64,000 bases of DNA from Streptomyces sp. NBC_01408 (GTDB lineage Bacteria; Actinomycetota; Actinomycetes; Streptomycetales; Streptomycetaceae): contig NZ_JAPEPJ010000001.1 in NCBI RefSeq assembly GCF_026340255.1, positions 4,085,001 through 4,149,000 of the forward strand. Reading direction: 5' to 3'. The position numbers and the translations under genes were made by a program. Numbering within the stretch: the stretch's first letter is position 1; each line of letters starts with the position of its first letter. Below the pieces are notes generated by a model, which did no database searches, was not told the origin of the DNA, and worked only from the letters and a program-made list of their open reading frames with translations. Below, in pieces: positions 9,378 to 22,782 of this stretch.

Positions 9378-9390
9378 TTACGCAGCGTTA
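9378..9390. promoter_or_regulatory. BldD-box candidate in the bldD-pyrR divergent region
   Basis: TTACGCAGCGTTA fits the published BldD consensus core TNACNC(A/T)GNGTNA at every fixed position. It lies 97 bases upstream of the bldD ATG and 157 bases upstream of the pyrR start. BldD is known to repress its own gene in S. coelicolor, so autoregulation is the natural reading. An effect on pyrR is possible but is only inference. Confidence 0.75.
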
Positions 9391-9510
9391 CTTGGATGCG
9401 TCAAGCCGAATGGTCTCCACCGCCCTTTTCAGGGGGCCCGAGCGGGGCCCGGGGCGCAGGCGCCGGAAAGGCCCTGGTAACGTGGTCCACGTACATCAGA
9501 CGTCCTTTAA

Positions 9511-10134
<624 letters not shown>

Positions 10135-10262
10135 CCCGTACGCGTGAGGGGCCCCGCGGGGTCCCGCGCCGTGCCGTGCCCGCTCCGCCCTGCCCTGCCC
10201 TGCCCGTACTCCCGCCAGTCAGCCCGCCTGCCTGCGCCCTTCCGACCCACGGAGCCATCCAG

Positions 10263-11258
10263 ATGAAGCGCCACCTCATCTCGGCCGCCGATCTCACGCG
10301 CGACGACGCCGTCCTGATCCTCGACACCGCCGAGGAGATGGCCCGCGTCGCGGACCGGCCGATCAAGAAGCTGCCCACCCTGCGCGGCCTCACCGTCGTC
10401 AACCTCTTCTTCGAGGACTCGACCCGGACCCGGATCTCCTTCGAGGCGGCCGCCAAGCGGCTCTCCGCCGACGTCATCAACTTCTCCGCCAAGGGCTCCT
10501 CCGTTTCCAAGGGCGAATCCCTGAAGGACACGGCGCTGACCCTGGAGGCCATGGGCGCGGACGCGGTCGTCATCCGCCACCACGCCTCCGGCGCCCCCTA
10601 CCGGCTCGCGACCTCCGGCTGGATCGACTCCGCCGTGGTCAACGCCGGCGACGGCACCCACGAGCACCCCACCCAGGCCCTGCTGGACGCCTTCACCATG
10701 CGCCGCCGCCTGGTCGGCCGGGACGCCGGACTCGGCAAGGACCTGAACGGCCGCCGGATCACCATCGTCGGCGACGTCCTGCACAGCCGCGTGGCCCGCT
10801 CCAACGTGCAGCTGCTGCACACCCTCGGAGCCCACGTCACCGTGGTGGCCCCGCCCACGCTGGTCCCGATCGGCGTCGAGAGCTGGCCCTGCGAGGTCTC
10901 GTACAACCTCGACGAGGTGCTGCCCAAGTCCGATGCGGTGATGATGCTGCGTGTGCAGCGCGAACGCATGAACGCCGCCTTCTTCCCGACCGAGCGCGAG
11001 TACTCCCGCCGGTACGGGCTCAACGGCGACCGCATGGCGAAGATGCCCGAGCACGCCATCGTGATGCACCCCGGCCCGATGAACCGCGGCATGGAGATCA
11101 CCGCCGAGGTCGCCGACTCCGACCGCTGCACCGCCGTCGAGCAGGTCGCCAACGGCGTCTCCACCCGGATGGCCGTCCTGTACCTGCTGCTCGGAGGCTC
11201 CGAGCCCGCCGTCACCACCACCCCCGCCGCCGCAGCCCGCACCGAGGAGACGAAGTAA
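10263..11258 (+). CDS. pyrB: Aspartate carbamoyltransferase catalytic subunit
   Basis: A 331-residue protein that joins carbamoyl phosphate and aspartate, the committed step of pyrimidine synthesis. The carbamoyl-phosphate signature [13 protein letters not shown] is near residue 50. [11 protein letters not shown] and the C-terminal [10 protein letters not shown] are also conserved. The ATG at 10263 gives [11 protein letters not shown]. pyrC begins 2 bases after the stop, as in actinobacterial operons where PyrB associates with dihydroorotase. Confidence 0.97.
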   Translation: MKRHLISAADLTRDDAVLILDTAEEMARVADRPIKKLPTLRGLTVVNLFFEDSTRTRISFEAAAKRLSADVINFSAKGSSVSKGESLKDTALTLEAMGADAVVIRHHASGAPYRLATSGWIDSAVVNAGDGTHEHPTQALLDAFTMRRRLVGRDAGLGKDLNGRRITIVGDVLHSRVARSNVQLLHTLGAHVTVVAPPTLVPIGVESWPCEVSYNLDEVLPKSDAVMMLRVQRERMNAAFFPTEREYSRRYGLNGDRMAKMPEHAIVMHPGPMNRGMEITAEVADSDRCTAVEQVANGVSTRMAVLYLLLGGSEPAVTTTPAAAARTEETK

Positions 11259-11260
11259 CC

Positions 11261-12547
11261 ATGAGCAAGATCCTGATCCGTGGCGCGAAGGTACTCGGTG
11301 GCGAGGCGCAGGACGTCCTGATCGACGGCGAGACCATCGCCGAGGTCGGACAGAACCTGTCCGCCGAGGGCGCGACCGTCATCGAGGCCGAGGGCCAGAT
11401 CCTCCTCCCCGGCCTCGTCGACCTGCACACCCACCTGCGCGAGCCCGGCCGCGAGGACTCCGAGACCGTCCTCACCGGCACCCGCGCCGCCGCGAGCGGC
11501 GGCTACACCGCCGTCTTCGCCATGGCGAACACCTTCCCGGTCGCCGACACCGCCGGCGTCGTCGAGCAGGTCTGGCGCCTCGGCAAGGAATCCGGCTACT
11601 GCGACGTGCAGCCCATCGGCGCCGTCACCGTCGGCCTGGAGGGCAAGCAGCTCTCCGAGCTGGGCGCCATGCACGAGTCCGCCGCCCGCGTCACCGTCTT
11701 CTCCGACGACGGCAAGTGCGTCGACGACGCCGTGATCATGCGCCGCGCCCTGGAGTACGTGAAGGCCTTCGGCGGCGTCGTCGCCCAGCACGCCCAGGAG
11801 CCCCGCCTCACCGAGGGCGCCCAGATGAACGAGGGCGTCGTCTCCGCCGAGCTCGGCCTGGGCGGCTGGCCCGCCGTCGCCGAGGAGTCGATCATCGCCC
11901 GTGACGTCCTCCTCGCCGAACACGTCGGCTCCCGCGTCCACATCTGCCACCTCTCCACCGCCGGCTCCGTCGAGATCGTCCGCTGGGCCAAGTCCCGCGG
12001 CATCGACGTCACCGCCGAGGTCACCCCGCACCACCTCCTCCTCACCGAGGAACTGGTCCGCTCGTACAACGCCGTGTACAAGGTCAACCCGCCGCTGCGC
12101 ACCGAGCGCGACGTACTGGCCCTGCGCGAGGCGCTCGCCGACGGCACGATCGACATCGTCGCCACCGACCACGCCCCGCACCCGCACGAGGACAAGGACT
12201 GCGAGTGGGCCGCCGCCGCCATGGGCATGGTGGGCCTGGAGACCGCGCTCTCCGTCGTCCAGCAGACGATGGTGGAGACCGGCCTGCTCGACTGGGCGGG
12301 CGTCGCGGAGCGGATGTCCTTCGCCCCGGCGCGGATCGGCGGCCTGGAGAACCACGGCCGTCCCGTCTCGGCAGGTGAACCCGCGAACCTGACCTTGGTC
12401 GATACCTCGTACCGTGGTGTCGTGGACCCCGCACATTTCGCTTCCCGCAGCCGCAACACGCCTTACGAGGGCCGTGAGCTGCCGGGTCGCGTCACTCACA
12501 CCTTCCTGCGGGGCCGGGCAACGGTCGTGGACGGGACGCTGGCGTGA
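11261..12547 (+). CDS. pyrC: Dihydroorotase (class I)
   Basis: A 428-residue amidohydrolase. It closes carbamoyl-aspartate to dihydroorotate. The metal-binding VDLHTHLREPG motif is near residue 55, ICHLSTAGS and EVTPHHL carry further ligands, and VATDHAPHPHEDK carries the catalytic aspartate. The size fits class I enzymes. Its stop overlaps the GTG of the following PH-like membrane protein gene (GTGA). Confidence 0.96.
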   Translation: MSKILIRGAKVLGGEAQDVLIDGETIAEVGQNLSAEGATVIEAEGQILLPGLVDLHTHLREPGREDSETVLTGTRAAASGGYTAVFAMANTFPVADTAGVVEQVWRLGKESGYCDVQPIGAVTVGLEGKQLSELGAMHESAARVTVFSDDGKCVDDAVIMRRALEYVKAFGGVVAQHAQEPRLTEGAQMNEGVVSAELGLGGWPAVAEESIIARDVLLAEHVGSRVHICHLSTAGSVEIVRWAKSRGIDVTAEVTPHHLLLTEELVRSYNAVYKVNPPLRTERDVLALREALADGTIDIVATDHAPHPHEDKDCEWAAAAMGMVGLETALSVVQQTMVETGLLDWAGVAERMSFAPARIGGLENHGRPVSAGEPANLTLVDTSYRGVVDPAHFASRSRNTPYEGRELPGRVTHTFLRGRATVVDGTLA

Positions 12548-13125
12548 CACCTGCAGTAATCCAACTGGCCGCCGAGGCCGCCGAACGACGGTCGGCGGAG
12601 GTGACGGACTGGGGCGCACGCATGGCGTGGGTGCTCGGCCTGCTCGTCTTCATCGCGTTCGTGTACTGGCTGATGCGGCAGGGCTGGAAATGGCGAGGCG
12701 CGCTGCAGAACGATCTGCCGGAGCTGCCCGCCGCCCCCGACGGTCTCCCCGAGCACCGGCTGGCCCTGACCGGCCGGTACCACGGGTCCACCACCGCCGG
12801 GCAGTGGCTCGACCGGATCGTCGCCCACGGACTGGGCGTCCGCAGCCGGGTCGAGCTCACGCTCACCGACGCGGGCCTCGACGTGGTCCGTCCGGGTGCC
12901 ACCGACTTCTTCGTACCGGCCGCGCAGCTGCGCGGCGCCCGCCTCGACAAGGGAATCGCGGGCAAGGTACTCACCGAGGGCGGTCTGCTCGTCGTCACCT
13001 GGGCGCACGGTGACAAGCAGATCGACTCCGGATTCCGCTCCGACCGCGCGGCCGAGCACGCCGCCTGGGTCGAGGCGATCAACCTCATGAACTCATCCAC
13101 CACGACGGAAGGCGCCGAACGATGA
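12544..13125 (+). CDS. Membrane protein with a PH-like domain, inside the pyr operon
   Basis: A 193-residue protein with a GTG start overlapping pyrC, and an end overlapping the carA ATG, so it is fully coupled into the pyrimidine operon. Residues 20-45 form one membrane helix ([16 protein letters not shown]). The cytoplasmic remainder (residues 75-180) has the strand pattern of a bacterial PH-like domain: [43 protein letters not shown]. No catalytic residues are evident. Its position between pyrC and carA is conserved in Streptomyces as far as I recall. A role in anchoring or channelling the pathway is speculation. Confidence 0.85.
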   Translation: MTPAVIQLAAEAAERRSAEVTDWGARMAWVLGLLVFIAFVYWLMRQGWKWRGALQNDLPELPAAPDGLPEHRLALTGRYHGSTTAGQWLDRIVAHGLGVRSRVELTLTDAGLDVVRPGATDFFVPAAQLRGARLDKGIAGKVLTEGGLLVVTWAHGDKQIDSGFRSDRAAEHAAWVEAINLMNSSTTTEGAER

Positions 13126-14277
13126 CGACCTCCACCAGGGGAGCAGCCAAAGCTCCCGCCGTACTCGTCCTGGAGGACGGTCGGATCTTCCGCGGCCGTG
13201 CCTACGGCGCTGTGGGGGAGACCTTCGGCGAGGCCGTGTTCTCCACCGGCATGACCGGCTACCAGGAGACCCTCACCGACCCGTCGTACCACCGGCAGGT
13301 CGTCGTGATGACCGCCCCGCACGTGGGCAACACCGGCGTCAACGACGAGGACCCCGAGTCCTCCCGCATCTGGGTGGCCGGCTACGTCGTACGCGACCCA
13401 GCCCGCGTCCCCTCCAACTGGCGCTCCCGGCGCTCGCTGGACGAGGAACTCGTCAAGCAGGGCGTCGTCGGGATCTCCGGCATCGACACCCGCGCCCTGA
13501 CCCGCCACCTGCGCGAGCGCGGCGCCATGCGCGTCGGCATCTTCTCCGGCGACGTCTGGGCGGGCGTCCGCGACGAGGCGCTGCTGGCCAAGGTCCAGGC
13601 CGCCCCGCAGATGAAGGGCGCCAACCTCTCCGCCGAGGTCTCCACCAAGGAGACGTACGTCGTCCCCGCGATCGGCGAGAAGCGCTTCACCGTCGCCGCC
13701 ATCGACCTCGGCATCAAGGGCATGACCCCGCACCGGATGGCCGAGCGCGGCATCGAGGTGCACGTGCTGCCCGCCACCGCCACCGTCGAGGACGTCTACG
13801 CGGTCCAGCCCGACGGCGTGTTCTTCTCCAACGGCCCCGGCGACCCGGCCACCGCCGACCACGCCGTGTCCGTCATGCAGGGCGTCCTCGCCCGCAAGAC
13901 CCCGCTCTTCGGCATCTGCTTCGGCAACCAGATCCTGGGCCGCGCGCTCGGCTTCGGCACCTACAAGCTGAAGTACGGCCACCGCGGCATCAACCAGCCG
14001 GTGCAGGACCGCACCACCGGCAAGGTCGAGATCACCGCGCACAACCACGGCTTCGCCGTCGACGCGCCCCTCGACAAGGTCTCCGAGACCGCCTACGGCC
14101 GCGCCGAGGTCTCCCACGTCTGCCTGAACGACCAGGTCGTCGAAGGCCTCCAGCTGCTCGACCAGCCGGCCTTCAGCGTCCAGTACCACCCCGAGGCGGC
14201 CGCGGGCCCGCACGACGCCGCGTACCTCTTCGACCGCTTCACGTCTTTGATGGAAACCGCCCAGATGGAGGCCGAGC

Positions 14278-14285
<8 letters not shown>
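13122..14285 (+). CDS. carA: Carbamoyl-phosphate synthase small (glutaminase) subunit
   Basis: A 387-residue protein. It hydrolyses glutamine and passes ammonia to CarB. The nucleophile Cys is in [16 protein letters not shown], and the triad His and Glu are in [11 protein letters not shown]. The ATG overlaps the preceding stop, and the end overlaps carB by 8 bases. Carbamoyl phosphate feeds both pyrimidines and arginine, but its location places it under pyr control. Confidence 0.97.
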
Positions 14286-17586
<3,301 letters not shown>

Positions 17587-17610
17587 CAAGCCCGTACAGC
17601 CCGGACACGG

Positions 17611-17647
17611 GAGGGGGGACACCGGTTTCACGACGGGTGTCCCCCTT
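17611..17647 (+). terminator. Hairpin between carB and pyrD
   Basis: 10-bp perfect stem GGGGGACACC / GGTGTCCCCC (17614-17623 and 17636-17645) with a 12-base loop, ending about 30 bases before the pyrD start. It may terminate or attenuate the carB transcript, or protect its 3' end. Its nearness to the pyrD ribosome-binding site means read-through or a separate downstream start would be needed for pyrD-pyrF. Confidence 0.65.
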
Positions 17648-17677
17648 CCCATGAGCGCAGAGGGATCCTTCTCGACG

Positions 17678-18787
17678 ATGTACAAGCTCTTCTTCAACCT
17701 GGTCTTCAAGCGGATGGACCCGGAGCAGGCCCACTACACGGCCTTCCGGTGGATCCGCCTCGCCGCCCGCGTCCCGGTGCTGCGCACCTTCCTCGCCGCC
17801 TGGCTCGCCCCCCGCCACAAGGGCCTGCGCACCGAGGCCCTCGGCCTGCGGATGCACGGCCCCTTCGGGCTCGCGGCCGGCTTCGACAAGAACGCCGTCG
17901 CCATCGACGGCATGTCGATGCTCGGCTTCGACCACATCGAGATCGGCACGGTCACGGCCCAGGCCCAGCCTGGCAACCCCAAGAAGCGGCTGTTCCGGCT
18001 GGTCCCGGACCGTGCGCTGATCAACCGCATGGGCTTCAACAACGAGGGCTCGGCCGCCGTCGCCGCGCGCCTGGCCGCCCGTAGCCCGGTCTTCAACACC
18101 GTCGTCGGCGTCAACATCGGCAAGACCAAGGTCGTGCCCGAGGAGGAGGCGGTGGGGGACTACGTCGCCTCCACCGAGCGCCTGGCCCGGCACGCCGACT
18201 ACCTCGTGGTGAACGTCTCCTCCCCGAACACCCCGGGGCTGCGCAACCTCCAGGCCACGGAATCGCTGCGGCCGCTGCTGACCGCCGTACGCGAGGCCGC
18301 GGACCGGGTGGTCACCGACCGCCGGGTCCCGCTGCTGGTCAAGATCGCTCCGGACCTGGCCGACGAGGACGTCGACGCGGTCGCCGACCTGGCGCTGGAG
18401 CTCGGCCTCGACGGCATCATCGCGACCAACACGACCATCGCCCGCGAGGGCCTGGGGCTGAAGTCCGCTCCGTCCCTGGTGAAGGAGACCGGCGGGCTGT
18501 CCGGCGCCCCCGTAAAGGAGCGCTCGCTGGAGGTCCTGCGCCGCCTGTACGCCCGCGTGGGCGACCGGCTGGTCCTGGTCGGGGTCGGCGGCATCGAGAA
18601 CGCCGAGGACGCCTGGCAGCGCATCCTGGCCGGCGCCACGCTGGTCCAGGGCTACAGCGCCTTCATCTACGAGGGCCCCTGCTACGCCCGCGCCATCCAC
18701 AAGGGCCTGGCCGCGCGCCTGGCCAACAGCCCGTACGCGACGCTCGCCGAAGCGGTGGGCGCCGAGACCCGAAAGGCCGCCAAGTGA
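17678..18787 (+). CDS. pyrD: Dihydroorotate dehydrogenase (class 2, quinone-dependent)
   Basis: A 369-residue class 2 enzyme. It oxidises dihydroorotate to orotate, passing electrons to menaquinone at the membrane. The N-terminal helices [18 protein letters not shown] form the quinone-access region. [11 protein letters not shown] and the catalytic serine in [14 protein letters not shown] follow. I chose ATG 17678, which gives MYKLFF with AGAGGGA upstream; an in-frame ATG at 17651 would add nine residues of unconserved sequence. The stop overlaps the pyrF GTG. Confidence 0.94.
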   Translation: MYKLFFNLVFKRMDPEQAHYTAFRWIRLAARVPVLRTFLAAWLAPRHKGLRTEALGLRMHGPFGLAAGFDKNAVAIDGMSMLGFDHIEIGTVTAQAQPGNPKKRLFRLVPDRALINRMGFNNEGSAAVAARLAARSPVFNTVVGVNIGKTKVVPEEEAVGDYVASTERLARHADYLVVNVSSPNTPGLRNLQATESLRPLLTAVREAADRVVTDRRVPLLVKIAPDLADEDVDAVADLALELGLDGIIATNTTIAREGLGLKSAPSLVKETGGLSGAPVKERSLEVLRRLYARVGDRLVLVGVGGIENAEDAWQRILAGATLVQGYSAFIYEGPCYARAIHKGLAARLANSPYATLAEAVGAETRKAAK

Positions 18788-19626
18788 GCACTGTGACCCC
18801 GTTCGGCACCCGCCTGCGCGAGGCGATGGACACCCGAGGCCCGCTGTGCGTCGGGATCGACCCGCACGCCGCGCTGCTGGCGCAGTGGGGCCTGGCCGAC
18901 GACATCGCCGGCCTGGAGCGGTTCTCCCGTACGGTCGTGGAGGCGCTGGCGGAGTCGGTGGCGGTCTTCAAGCCGCAGGCGGCCTTCTTCGAGCGGTTCG
19001 GCTCGCGCGGTGTCGCGGTGCTGGAGCGGACCGTGGCCGACGCGCGCGCGGCGGGCACCCTCGTGGTGATGGACGCCAAGCGGGGCGACATCGGCTCGAC
19101 CATGGCGGCGTACGCCTCGGCCTTCCTGGACCCGGCCTCCCCGCTCTTCTCCGACGCGCTGACGGTCTCCCCGTACCTGGGCTACGGCTCGCTGAAGCCC
19201 GCGGTGGACCTGGCGCGGGAGTCGGGCGCCGGCCTCTTCGTCCTGGCCCTCACCTCGAACCCGGAGGGCGCCGAGGTCCAGCGGGCGGTACGCGAGGACG
19301 GCCGCACCATCGGCGCGACGATGCTGGCCCACCTGGCCGCGGAGAACGCGGGCGCCGAGCCCATGGGCTCCTTCGGAGCCGTGGTCGGCGCCACGCTGGG
19401 TGACCTGTCCTCCTTCGACCTGGACATCAACGGGCCGCTGCTGGCCCCCGGCATCGGCGCGCAGGGCGCCACGGCCGCCGACCTGCCGGCCGTGTTCGGC
19501 AAGGCCGTGCGCAACGTCGTGCCGAACGTCTCGCGGGGCGTCCTGAAGCACGGCCCGGACACCGCGGCCCTGCGCGCCTCCGCGGCCGCCTTCGCGGACG
19601 AGATCCGCGCGGCCGTCTCCGCGTAG
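18784..19626 (+). CDS. pyrF: Orotidine 5'-phosphate decarboxylase
   Basis: A 280-residue protein of the longer type 2 PyrF group found in actinobacteria. It decarboxylates OMP to UMP. The active-site signature MDAKRGDIGSTMAAYA, with the catalytic Asp-Lys-Asp, is near residue 100. GTG overlaps the pyrD stop. It is the last gene of the pyr operon. A GC-rich inverted repeat follows at about 19634-19655 and may end the transcript. Confidence 0.96.
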   Translation: MSTVTPFGTRLREAMDTRGPLCVGIDPHAALLAQWGLADDIAGLERFSRTVVEALAESVAVFKPQAAFFERFGSRGVAVLERTVADARAAGTLVVMDAKRGDIGSTMAAYASAFLDPASPLFSDALTVSPYLGYGSLKPAVDLARESGAGLFVLALTSNPEGAEVQRAVREDGRTIGATMLAHLAAENAGAEPMGSFGAVVGATLGDLSSFDLDINGPLLAPGIGAQGATAADLPAVFGKAVRNVVPNVSRGVLKHGPDTAALRASAAAFADEIRAAVSA

Positions 19627-19963
19627 CCTCCGCGGCCTGCGCGGACCGCGCGGGCTCCGCCGCACACGGATTCGGGTCGTTCAGGGCAGCCGTGGGACGG
19701 GTGCGTCGTACGGCTTGACGAAATTCGAACGGCTTTCACCGGACAAAACAGGGGTATTTTGTCCGTGATGTACGGTTCAGTGGAGGCTGACCAGGACTTT
19801 TCGTCCGTTCTCGCTGACTGGAGCGGCCATGGCCGCTAGTCTCCGATCAGAGTGAACGAGCAGCGAACGAGTATTACCGCTGTTCGGGAGCTCGCCAGGT
19901 GTGGTGCCTGCGGGTTCCGCACCGGTCCGTATCCGACAGTTCGACATCCGAGGTGACGTAGGC
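19627..19963. other. 337-base intergenic region upstream of the sIHF gene
   Basis: Contains a GC-rich inverted repeat just after pyrF (about 19634-19655, probable terminator), TTGACG at 19715-19720 that could act as a -35 element, and the AT-rich inverted repeat at 19741-19764. Further on are two GAACGAG direct repeats around 19855-19877. No coding frame with acceptable codon use was seen beyond the N-terminal extension of sIHF, which I reject. Confidence 0.6.
19741..19764. promoter_or_regulatory. AT-rich inverted repeat upstream of the sIHF gene
   Basis: GGACAAAA / TTTTGTCC, perfect 8-bp arms around an 8-base centre CAGGGGTA, about 200 bases upstream of the gene start. The A/T blocks stand out sharply in this genome. 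GGGTAT (19752-19757) with GCTT 16 bases upstream (19732-19735) also resembles a SigB-type promoter. It could be a repressor operator or a promoter region. Confidence 0.45.
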
Positions 19964-20287
19964 GTGGCTCTTCCGCCCCTTACCCCTGAACAGCGCGCAG
20001 CCGCGCTCGAAAAGGCCGCCGCGGCTCGCCGGGAGCGGGCCGAGGTCAAGAATCGACTCAAGCACTCCGGCGCCTCGCTCCAAGAGGTCATCAAGACGGG
20101 CCAGGAGAACGACGTCATCGGCAAGATGAAGGTCTCCGCCCTGCTGGAGTCGCTGCCTGGCGTGGGCAAGGTGCGCGCCAAGCAGATCATGGAGCGCCTC
20201 GGCATCTCCGAGTCCCGGCGTGTTCGAGGTCTCGGCTCCAACCAGATCGCTTCTCTGGAGCGTGAGTTCGGCACTCCTGCCGGCTGA
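19964..20287 (+). CDS. sihF: Streptomyces integration host factor sIHF
   Basis: A 107-residue basic nucleoid-associated protein of the actinobacterial mIHF/sIHF family. It binds DNA without sequence preference, condenses the nucleoid and affects development and antibiotic production. The N-terminal long helix ([20 protein letters not shown]) and the DNA-binding helix-hairpin-helix region [20 protein letters not shown] are clear. I chose GTG 19964, which gives [10 protein letters not shown] and exactly the length known for the S. coelicolor protein; the frame stays open upstream but without conserved sequence. gmk follows after 61 bases. Confidence 0.95.
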   Translation: MALPPLTPEQRAAALEKAAAARRERAEVKNRLKHSGASLQEVIKTGQENDVIGKMKVSALLESLPGVGKVRAKQIMERLGISESRRVRGLGSNQIASLEREFGTPAG

Positions 20288-20348
20288 CGCGTCGCCCGGA
20301 GTTCGTCCGGCGTTCTCAGGCAGTCCCGAGAACCTGGATAATCGCTCT

Positions 20349-20912
20349 ATGGCAGCAGAGGTTCGTCCGCGGCTGACCGTGCTCTCCGGCCCCTCGGGGG
20401 TCGGCAAGAGCACGGTCGTCGCGCATATGCGCAAGGTCCACCCGGAGGTATGGCTCTCGGTGTCGGCCACCACCCGCAAGCCGCGGCCCGGTGAGCGACA
20501 TGGAGTCCACTACTTCTTCGTCAACGACGACGAGTTCGACAAGCTGATCGCCAACGGCGAGCTGCTGGAGTGGGCCGAGTTCGCGGGCAACCGCTACGGC
20601 ACACCGCGCGGCGCGGTACTGGAACGCCTGGAGAACGGCGAGCCGGTCCTGCTGGAGATCGACCTTCAGGGCGCCCGGCTGGTCCGGGAGTCCATGCCCG
20701 AGGCCCAGTTGGTCTTCCTGGCCCCGCCGAGCTGGGACGAGCTGGTCCGTCGGCTGACCGGCCGCGGCACCGAATCGGCCGAGGTCATCGCGCGCCGCCT
20801 GGAGCAGGCAAAGATCGAACTCGCTGCCGAATCGGAGTTCGACACCACCCTTGTCAACACCTCCGTCGAGGACGTAGCCCGTGAGCTGCTAGCCTTGATG
20901 GAAGTTGTCTGA
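20349..20912 (+). CDS. gmk: Guanylate kinase
   Basis: A 187-residue enzyme that phosphorylates GMP to GDP. The P-loop is [11 protein letters not shown] near residue 12. The GMP-binding [11 protein letters not shown] and HYFFV segments follow, and then [13 protein letters not shown]. The ATG at 20349 follows AATCGCTCT; the upstream open frame lies inside sIHF. Gene order sIHF-gmk-rpoZ is shared with mycobacteria and links GTP supply and ppGpp-responsive transcription. Confidence 0.96.
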   Translation: MAAEVRPRLTVLSGPSGVGKSTVVAHMRKVHPEVWLSVSATTRKPRPGERHGVHYFFVNDDEFDKLIANGELLEWAEFAGNRYGTPRGAVLERLENGEPVLLEIDLQGARLVRESMPEAQLVFLAPPSWDELVRRLTGRGTESAEVIARRLEQAKIELAAESEFDTTLVNTSVEDVARELLALMEVV

Positions 20913-20975
20913 TCGTTGATCGATGTTCATGTCGGTCAATGCTTGATCATTCACCCATTCTTCGGAAGGTAGAGC

Positions 20976-21248
20976 GTGTCCTCTTCCATCACTGCGCCCG
21001 AGGGCATCATCAACCCGCCGATCGACGAGCTGCTCGAGGCTACTGACTCGAAGTACAGCCTCGTGATCTACGCGGCCAAGCGCGCGCGTCAGATCAACGC
21101 GTACTACTCGCAGCTCGGTGAGGGCCTGCTCGAGTACGTCGGCCCGCTGGTGGACACCCACGTCCACGAGAAGCCGCTTTCGATCGCGCTGCGCGAGATC
21201 AACGCGGGTCTGCTGACCTCCGAGGCCATCGAGGCCCCGGCTCAGTAA
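20976..21248 (+). CDS. rpoZ: RNA polymerase omega subunit
   Basis: A 90-residue protein, the standard actinobacterial length. Omega helps assemble RNA polymerase by chaperoning beta-prime. The central [20 protein letters not shown] motif is diagnostic. GTG start with GGAAGG 10 bases upstream. It is followed by a strong terminator-like hairpin. Confidence 0.96.
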   Translation: MSSSITAPEGIINPPIDELLEATDSKYSLVIYAAKRARQINAYYSQLGEGLLEYVGPLVDTHVHEKPLSIALREINAGLLTSEAIEAPAQ

Positions 21249-21265
21249 GGCACCGAGAATCCTTT

Positions 21266-21304
21266 CACCACAGGCCCGGCAGAGCATCTGCCGGGCCTGT
21301 GGTG
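21266..21304 (+). terminator. Hairpin terminator after rpoZ
   Basis: Perfect 18-bp inverted repeat CACCACAGGCCCGGCAGA (21266-21283) and its complement (21287-21304) around a 3-base loop. No U tract follows. It probably ends the sIHF-gmk-rpoZ transcript, although coaBC starts only 55 bases later. Confidence 0.85.
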
Positions 21305-21358
21305 TGTCATAGGCCCCATAGGTGTCACAGTGAGATGGATCCTGAAGGGGAGTGTCCG

Positions 21359-22588
21359 GTGGGTAAGCCGAAGGTCGTGCTGGGGGTCAGCGGCGGGATC
21401 GCCGCCTACAAGGCGTGCGAGCTGCTGCGCCGGCTGACCGAGTCCGGCCACGAGGTACGGGTGGTGCCCACGGCGGCGTCCCTGAACTTCGTCGGCGAGG
21501 CCACCTGGGCCGCCCTCTCCGGGAACCCCGCCTCCACCGAGGTGTGGGAGACCGTCCACGAGGTGCCGCACGTGCGCATCGGCCAGTCCGCCGACCTGGT
21601 CGTCGTCGCCCCGGCCACCGCGGACCTGCTGGCCAAGGCCGCCCACGGACTGGCCGACGACCTGCTCACGAACACCCTGCTCACCGCGCGCTGCCCGGTG
21701 GTCTTCGCCCCGGCCATGCACACCGAGATGTGGGAGCACCCGGCCACCCAGGAGAACGTGGCCACGCTGCGCCGGCGCGGAGCCGTCGTCATCGAGCCCG
21801 CCGTCGGCCGGCTCACCGGCAAGGACACCGGCAAGGGGCGGCTGCCCGACCCCGAGGAGATCTTCGAGGTGTGCCGGGCCGTCCTGAGGAGAGGCGGTCT
21901 GCCGGGCGGGACGGCGGAGCCGGACCTCGTCGGCCGCCATGTGGTGATCAGCGCCGGCGGTACGCGGGAGCCGCTGGACCCGGTGCGCTTCCTCGGCAAC
22001 CGCTCCTCCGGCAAGCAGGGGTACGCGCTCGCCCGCACCGCCGTGGCGCGCGGGGCCCGGGTCACCCTGGTCGCGGCCAACACCGCGCTGGCCGACCCGG
22101 CCGGGGTGGACCTCGTACGCGTCGGGACGGCCGTGCAGCTGCGGGAGGCGGTGCTGGAGGCGGCCCGGGACGCCGACGCCGTGGTGATGGCCGCGGCCGT
22201 GGCCGACTTCCGGCCCGCCGAGTACGCGTCCGGCAAGATCAAGAAGAAGGACGGGCAGGAGCCCGCCCCCGTCGCGCTCGTGCGCAATCCGGACGTACTC
22301 GCGGAGATCTCGGCCGACCGGGCCCGGGAGGGGCAGGTGGTGGTGGGGTTCGCCGCCGAGACCGACGACGTGCTGGCCAACGGCCGGGCCAAGCTCAAGC
22401 GCAAGGGCTGCGATCTGCTCGTCGTGAACGAGGTGGGAGAGGCCAAGACCTTCGGCTCGGAGGAGAACGAGGCTGTGATCCTGGCCTCGGATGGAGCCGA
22501 GCTACAGGTTCCCTATGGTCCGAAGGAAGCTCTGGCAGAGGTGATCTGGGACCAAGTGGCCCCCAGGCTTTCCCCGCGACGCGCCTGA
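21359..22588 (+). CDS. coaBC: CoaBC: phosphopantothenoylcysteine decarboxylase / phosphopantothenate-cysteine ligase
   Basis: A 409-residue bifunctional coenzyme A enzyme. The N-terminal flavoprotein CoaC half has GVSGGIAAYKACELLR and PAMHTEMW. The C-terminal CoaB half has SAGGTREPLDPVRFLGN and NRSSGKQG. It couples cysteine to phosphopantothenate and then decarboxylates the product. I chose GTG 21359 with AAGGGGAG upstream, because the frame upstream of it lies in the hairpin region. Confidence 0.95.
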   Translation: MGKPKVVLGVSGGIAAYKACELLRRLTESGHEVRVVPTAASLNFVGEATWAALSGNPASTEVWETVHEVPHVRIGQSADLVVVAPATADLLAKAAHGLADDLLTNTLLTARCPVVFAPAMHTEMWEHPATQENVATLRRRGAVVIEPAVGRLTGKDTGKGRLPDPEEIFEVCRAVLRRGGLPGGTAEPDLVGRHVVISAGGTREPLDPVRFLGNRSSGKQGYALARTAVARGARVTLVAANTALADPAGVDLVRVGTAVQLREAVLEAARDADAVVMAAAVADFRPAEYASGKIKKKDGQEPAPVALVRNPDVLAEISADRAREGQVVVGFAAETDDVLANGRAKLKRKGCDLLVVNEVGEAKTFGSEENEAVILASDGAELQVPYGPKEALAEVIWDQVAPRLSPRRA

Positions 22589-22782
22589 GCGGGGCGCTTC
22601 TCCTGCGCGAATCCGTGAGTCAGAATGGAGTGTCGCAGGTCACGTGGCTCCCATAAGGCGAGACGGGTGGTCCGTTCAACGGTGGCGACGGATAAACTGC
22701 ATTCGGAACGTGATCGGGCGCAGCCTCCGATGTGGTTCCGCCAAATGATCAGCCAGCAGCCGCTGCAACCCCAGGGAGCGAT

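Noticed and set aside
22589..22782. SAM riboswitch before metK
   Set aside because: I looked for SAM-type core motifs and kink-turn-like stems and saw no convincing arrangement; only short GC-rich inverted repeats.
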